DNA of 64,000 bases from Theobroma cacao (taxonomy: Eukaryota > Streptophyta > Magnoliopsida > Malvales > Malvaceae): the NCBI RefSeq assembly GCF_000208745.1, contig NC_030858.1:17047470-17111469 (forward strand). Direction: 5' to 3'. The position numbers were made by a program, and so were the translations under genes. Below the pieces are notes generated by a model. That model did no database searches, was not told where the DNA came from, and saw only the letters and a list, made by a program, of their open reading frames with translations. How positions within the stretch are numbered: position 1 is the stretch's first letter; every line of letters begins with the position of its first letter. Shown here piece by piece: positions 59,401 through 64,000 of the stretch.

Positions 59401-62400
59401 CTTATGACTTGTAATTGTGCCTGCAAATAATATGTTCAAAAAATTTTAATTTGGTCATGTAAATAATTCTCATTCATCTATTCCCCTTGCTTCTTTTTAC
59501 CTATGATAATAACACAAGTAGTACAATGCAGCCTTGCTTACTCGATGAAAAAAATGATGGCAGATAAAGCTCTGGTATGTATGATGAATTTTTTTGTGCA
59601 TCCTTAGACATTGATGTAAAATTGTTTCATGGGAACAAATGTGTTTCATGCTTCTTAATTGAATTGAAATGCAGGTGCGCAGGCTTTCTGCCTGTGAGAC
59701 AATGGGTTCTGCCACAACAATTTGCAGTGATAAGACTGGAACCTTAACTTTGAATCAGGCAAGTAATAATGTGCTTGCTTCCAAAACATAAGGGATTTTC
59801 TGTTACTTTACTTTCTAGTTGAACTACTTGAAAAATATAAGAACATCATCCATTTTGAATCTTTCCCACTGTTTTCAAAATAAAAAAAAAATGCTTTTAT
59901 GTATTAATAATAATTAATAATCTGCAAATTGATGTGAATGCGTATTGCAGATTAATGTGGTGTGAGAAAAAGATAGTGCTCTTTAGTTAGTTTACAAGCA
60001 TAGTGTTGATAATTGTAGCGGGAAGAGGAAATTTTTATTATTTGTCAAAATCAGAAAAGTAGAATAATGATGAAAGTGACAATGTTGATATAATAAAGTT
60101 GCTTTTGGTTTTCCCGAAGCAATTAAATTTAGATTTTTTTAACAAAATTAAAATTATTTTGATGATTGAAACATACAAGTAAATTGATGATTGAAAATTT
60201 CAAGTTACAACTTCCACATTATTAGCTAACAAGTTGCACTTATTAAGGCATCAGTTGTCCCGATTTCTAAACCATTCAAATTGATTTATAGTTGCAAATT
60301 AATTGACCAATGTAATCTTTTGTTTGTAATTTTAGATTATTAGACAATTGTTACAGTCATTATGGTTTTAAGTCACCTAAATTTACAACAAATTCTCATA
60401 ATTTGTAATTTATACTTTCAGTCAACTATTTAAATACATATCAATTAAACTTTTGAACCCATCATGATCAATCAAGTTATTGAGTATATTCTAATACCAC
60501 AACAGCACCAAAGTCACTCCACCAGTAATAATTGATATATCAATAAAACTAAGTAATAAAATGATGATGAAACAACTTTATCTTCAAAGTTTGGTGTTTG
60601 AAGTTAAAGTAGAATTTAGAAACTTTACAACATTCAGAAATTAATTATAGAAATTCTAAGCCTAAAATCTAGAGGAGTTATAAAAAGATAGATGTCAGAG
60701 GTGGGATTGGGCTCAGATAGAAAGTTAGGGGAAGGGCCATAATAATATCTATCTCTTGCTATGTGTGTGTGTGTGTGTGTGTGTGTGCCTGTGCCCATCC
60801 AATAATAAAGTTTATTTTCTGAACAGATGACAGTTGTTGAAGCGTATGTTGGTGGGAGAAAAATTGATCCTCCAGATAGCAGCTCAGAGTTACCTGATAT
60901 GCTAACCTCATTACTTGTTGAAGCCGTTGCAGTGAATGCAAATGGCAGTGTCTTTACCCCGGATGTAGGTTTGAATAATTTATAGTTTTGCTGAATCATA
61001 TTTAATTAAGCAGAATCTTTAGTGAAATGCCTTTTCTGATCCCTATGTTCGCTTTCTTTAGGGAGGTGGAGATGTAGAGGTTTCTGGATCACCAACAGAA
61101 AAAGCAATTCTTAATTGGGCAATCAAGGTTACGTATCTCACCTGATGTTATATTCTTGTCATTAATTATTTGTAATTTTAATACTAATCTTTAGTCTTTG
61201 AATCGTTGTAGCTTGGTATGAATTTTGATGCTGTCAGGTCGGGATCTTCAATTGTTCATGTATTCCCTTTCAACTCGGAGAAAAAACGAGGCGGGGTTGC
61301 AATACGATTGGTAGTGTTACTATATTGTTAAGTTTGATAAGCAATTTTATCATAGTTCCATGTATTTCAGGCGGTAGCTGCATTTTAAATGCTTTTTGGT
61401 CTTGGTTTTTAAACAAGGATTATGATGTGGTCTGTTTCTGTTTGGTTTGCAAAAGCACCACCCTTAGTTTTCTTGGCATTTTCTGTAGTTTGGCCCATGC
61501 AAGGAACTTTGATCAACAGGAACATGTTTCCTAGTCAATTGAAATTGCATAAGGAAACTTAGGAAAACCGAATTTTCAGTTCTCATTCAGGAATTTGTTT
61601 CACTTAAACAGATCAAGCAGAGTCTTCTGCCAAAAGAAAACTTGGGGCCCCCTCTTTCTGGTCTTCTGCTTTTGTGATTCACCAAAGAAATATGTTATCC
61701 GCCTCCTCCATTCTCTCATGATGCCAGCCTTTCACCAAAATTTGCTTATTCTTCTTGTTTCTTCCTTGTATGAATCTTGTTTATTTTTTACTCATTCACT
61801 CTTTTGTTCTTTCTACTTTCGCTGTTTCTTCTTTCTTTGGGCTGCCATGGCAGCTGTACTTGCTTCTTTTGCCTCTTTCTTCAGTGATCCACCTTCTTTT
61901 TCCCTTTTCTTTTGACAAATTTTTCTGCTGTTTGTACAAAATCTTCTTTTGCTTTGACTTTTAATGTACACCAGTGTTGTTAAGGTGTGCTAAGGCACGG
62001 TGCCTGAAAACAAAAGTGCCTCAAGACTCTTTTGGGTGAGGCAGATTTAGTCAGGCGCACAAGCGTGCTTTTTTTTAAGACGGTAGGTGCAAGAAAAGCC
62101 CTCCTGATAGAAGTTCTTTTTCATTTTGAATTTTTCATTGTTAGCTGTACCTTTGATAGTTAAAGGAGGGAAATATCAAACTTTTTAATTTTTAATGTTT
62201 GAGTAGTCAACAACAAACTTGGGACCATAAGGAAATCATGCATATTGGCCAAAAAAGAAAGAGGAAACTTCGCATGCACACACAAACATGGAAAAGACGT
62301 GTACTGGTTATACCGTTGACGATACTGGTTGTAGGCATGCATACACAATATCAAGTGAAGTTGCATTTAGATTGTTGATCATTGTTTTTGGTGATGAAAA

Positions 62401-63769
62401 TTGTTGGATTCGGTGATTTCAGGTAGTTGTAGGAACTTCAAGTTTAAATGGTGATGAAATTGAACTTAAGTTTCTGTTTTAGGGACTTTAATGGTTTATT
62501 AATGGGTTAGTTGCTTTTTTTTTTTGAAGGGGGGGGGGGGGGGGGGGTGGGTTGGTATTTCTGAGACTTTGGTGAGTGCTGTTTGAGCTTATTGTCATTG
62601 TTTGAGAACTGTTTGGGCAACTGGTGAGATATAGGTGGTGTTTCTATTATACAAACTATTTGTTTTGATTTTTATCAATTCATCCAGTCAATAGTAAACA
62701 TTCAGATGGAATTCTCCATTAACCGAACTGAACTTAGCCTGATTAGGTATGCCTTCTAGATTTCTTGTTGTAGATCAATATATCATATGACTTAGAACAA
62801 CATGAATCGTCTAAGAAGAATGAATCATTCTGAGACTTTGGTGGTGGTGCTGTTTGAGCTTATGGTCATCGTCTGATAAGTGTCTGGGAAACTGGTGAGA
62901 TATAGGTGGCGTTTCTATTGCACAAACTATTTGTTTTGATTTTTATCAATTTATCCAGTCAATAGTAAACATTCAGATGGAATTCTCTGTTAACCGAACT
63001 GAACTTAGCCTGATCAGGTATGCCTTCAAGATTTTTGTTGTAGATCAATATACCATGTGACTTAGAACAACATGAATCATTTAAGAGGAATGAATCATAT
63101 ACATTATTACAGAATGCAACTGAATCTGAAAATGTTTTGGCTTGAAAGAAAATGGTGAATATTTTGAAAATATTTTTATAGTTTTTTATAATTATAATTT
63201 CTGCCTTTAATCCACATTAAATGGCTCTTCTGATTTTACTATTTTTGATTGTTTATCTACCAGCCGGACTCTAAAGTTCATATTCACTGGAAAGGGGCTG
63301 CTGAAATAGTGTTGGCTGCCTGCTCTTGGTACCTTGACACTGATGATGGCGTTGTAGCTATGGATGAAGAAAAGGTTTGAGCAGTGTAACTTTGAAAATT
63401 GAAATTAATGCTTTCCTTGTCACCTTCTTTTTTTCAGTTATCATCTTCTGGGATGGTGGCTGCATTCTATATTGTTTTAGTTTTTTATATTTCACCTATG
63501 TAGTCTGTAATGCTTGTAGTTAGATGCAATTGTTGGTACTGTGGTTGATAACGTTCGACAAATGAATTTCTGTTTGTTGAAATTCCCTTGTTTTACAGGT
63601 GGCCTTTTTTGAAAAGGCGATTGAAAGTATGGCTGCTGGTAGTTTGCGTTGTGTTGCTATTGCATACAGATCATATGAAAGTGAAAAGGTTCCAACTAAT
63701 GAAGAAGAGCTTGCTCGATGGGCTTTACCTGAGGATGACCTCGTTTTACTGGCTATCGTTGGTCTAAAG
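50445..63769 (+). CDS. ACA10: Plasma-membrane-type autoinhibited Ca2+-ATPase, ACA8/ACA10 group (3' end outside window)
   Basis: 22 coding exons, 691 codons: 50445-50609, 52424-52540, 52626-52665, 54549-54658, 54761-54892, 55046-55135, 55837-55906, 57477-57547, 57627-57710, 57795-57872, 57996-58067, 58496-58579, 58658-58740, 58845-58953, 59058-59113, 59532-59574, 59675-59758, 60827-60964, 61062-61127, 61212-61310, 63264-63374, 63599-63769. It pumps Ca2+ out of the cytosol using ATP. The N-terminal calmodulin-binding autoinhibitory region is [20 protein letters not shown] (~51-70). TM1-TM2 are in exons 6-7, TM3 in exon 13, and TM4 with PEGLP (444-448) in exon 15. TGES (314-317) is the actuator loop, DKTGT holds the phosphorylated Asp487, and KGAAE (607-611) is in the nucleotide-binding domain. 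Phrases such as [14 protein letters not shown] favour ACA10 over ACA8. Family length is about 1,070-1,080, so roughly 380 residues lie beyond the window. All junctions keep frame; two introns are GC-AG. Confidence 0.95.
50610..52423 (+). other. Intron 1 of the Ca2+-ATPase gene
   Basis: 1.8-kb GT-AG intron, T-rich. No inserted element with clear ends; the open frame at 50928-51233 is low-complexity. Confidence 0.7.
52666..54548 (+). other. Intron 3 of the Ca2+-ATPase gene
   Basis: 1.9-kb GT-AG intron. A purine-rich tract at 53110-53275 (AAAGAGAACAAGAA…) stands out but has no gene-like content. Confidence 0.7.
54659..54760 (+). other. GC-AG intron 4
   Basis: The donor is GGAGGG|GCAAGTTT and the acceptor AAATCAG|GCTAAT. 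No GT donor in the vicinity preserves the frame, and the protein joins as [12 protein letters not shown] as in related pumps. Confidence 0.85.
55907..57476 (+). other. Intron 7 of the Ca2+-ATPase gene, possible SINE fragment
   Basis: At 56990-57110 the minus strand reads GAGGTCTGAAGTTTGAATCC…, similar to a tRNA-like B box (GGTTCGAATCC), so a decayed SINE is possible. 56300-56640 is GC-richer but broken in all frames. Confidence 0.35.
59759..60826 (+). other. GC-AG intron 17, with a TG microsatellite
   Basis: The donor AATCAG|GCAAGTAA matches the strong GC-donor consensus AG|GCAAGT; the acceptor is CTGAACAG|ATGACA. The DKTGT exon precedes it. (TG)n lies at 60763-60787. The 1.07-kb AT-rich centre may hold an inserted element, but no ends are clear. 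Confidence 0.85.
61970..62090. repeat. Fragment of a GTTGTTAAGG…AGGCGCAC-type plant repeat
   Basis: CAGTGTTGTTAAGGTGTGCTA…GGTGCCTGA…GTGAGGCAGA…CAGGCGCACAAGCG resembles a common dispersed plant repeat rich in AGGCGC words. Identification is from memory of the style only. Confidence 0.4.
62529..62547 (+). repeat. 19-base G homopolymer
   Basis: Nineteen consecutive Gs followed by TGGGTTGG. Length may be polymorphic or mis-assembled. Confidence 0.85.
62562..63098 (+). repeat. 269-bp tandem direct duplication
   Basis: Copy 1 at 62562-62830 and copy 2 at 62831-63098 start TGAGACTTTGGTG and end GAATGAATCAT. They share long exact runs such as AACTGGTGAGATATAGGTGG. Divergence is roughly 10 percent by eye, so it is not recent. 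Confidence 0.9.
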
Positions 63770-64000
63770 GTATATATCTCAGGGAAGAAAATTATGTAGC
63801 TTTGACACAATATATGCATGTCTTTATTTGTTTGGTATATTGTTTATTATTTTGCATAAGGGGAAGGAGCTTAGTCATAGGTCCTTATTGTTTGAGGTAG
63901 TTTATGTTTACTTTTGTGTTCACATACGGAGGATGGATTGGACAATGTGGTAGAAGCACCAACGTCGCCTTGTGAGTTTCAGGGATTAACTTGTTGAAAT
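63770..64000 (+). other. Start of intron 22 (runs off the window)
   Basis: GT donor at 63770. The expected next coding segment of the pump (DPCRPG block) is not present before 64000. Confidence 0.8.

Larger units (their letters stand above)
61311..63263 (+). other. Intron 20 with repeats
   Basis: 2-kb GT-AG intron, the longest in view. It contains an AAGGCGC-type repeat fragment (61970-62090), a 19-base G run and a tandem duplication, listed separately. Confidence 0.75.

Noticed and set aside
60634..60999. Minus-strand frame of 121 codons
   Set aside because: Antisense to exon 18 of the Ca2+-ATPase gene and to the TG microsatellite.
51001..63000. Many frames of 60-120 codons inside the Ca2+-ATPase introns
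   Set aside because: T-rich low-complexity translations that include splice sites; none shows a domain.

Overview
The window reads as nuclear DNA of a flowering plant, probably a eudicot. It is strongly AT-rich, has two intron-containing genes with plant-type splice sites, and is otherwise packed with plant LTR retrotransposon remains and small non-autonomous elements. Nothing in it fixes the species. Both genes are on the + strand. The first (CDS 8180-12497, 7 exons, complete, 447 aa) encodes a LisH / SRP40-C-terminal nucleolar phosphoprotein of the NOLC1 type. The second (ATG at 50445, 22 coding exons to 63769, open at the right edge, 691 aa seen) encodes a plasma-membrane-type autoinhibited Ca2+-ATPase of the ACA8/ACA10 group, closest by eye to ACA10.

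Layout. 1-5640: decayed Ty3/gypsy element on the minus strand (integrase, RNase H, RT, protease, gag, primer-binding site, piece of 5' LTR; its other end lies left of the window). 6019-6358: a TRIM (miniature LTR element) with two ~111-bp LTRs. 6744-7570: hAT-like non-autonomous element. 7860-12497: promoter and nucleolar gene. 12498-16014: intergenic DNA with tandem repeats and a decayed minus-strand ORF. 16014-23710: SIRE-like Ty1/copia material cut by a 2.7-kb solo LTR with a perfect 5-bp target duplication (17168-19863), then another decayed retroelement ORF. 23900-28420: nested LTR-type sequence, including a second LTR of the gypsy family seen at 1-5640, and a copia LTR end with primer-binding site. 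28690-33893: two copia-type solo LTRs, two related MITEs and a partly duplicated zinc-finger gene fragment. 34000-48880: AT-rich intergenic DNA with a 1.18-kb foldback element (36825-38005), another LTR related to 31154-32557, MITEs, and a few short coding-like islands. 48887-50444: likely promoter and leader of the Ca2+-ATPase gene, with a duplicated TATA motif and three consecutive uORFs.

The two genes have no evident functional link. The most interesting non-genic signal is that at least six LTR-like islands, from both copia- and gypsy-type elements, each carry an internal run of imperfect palindromes. The palindrome sequence differs from island to island, even between LTRs whose surrounding sequence is clearly homologous. 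In the Ca2+-ATPase gene the notable points are two GC-AG introns and three tandem uORFs, the last of which shares its stop codon with the main start codon (TGATG).
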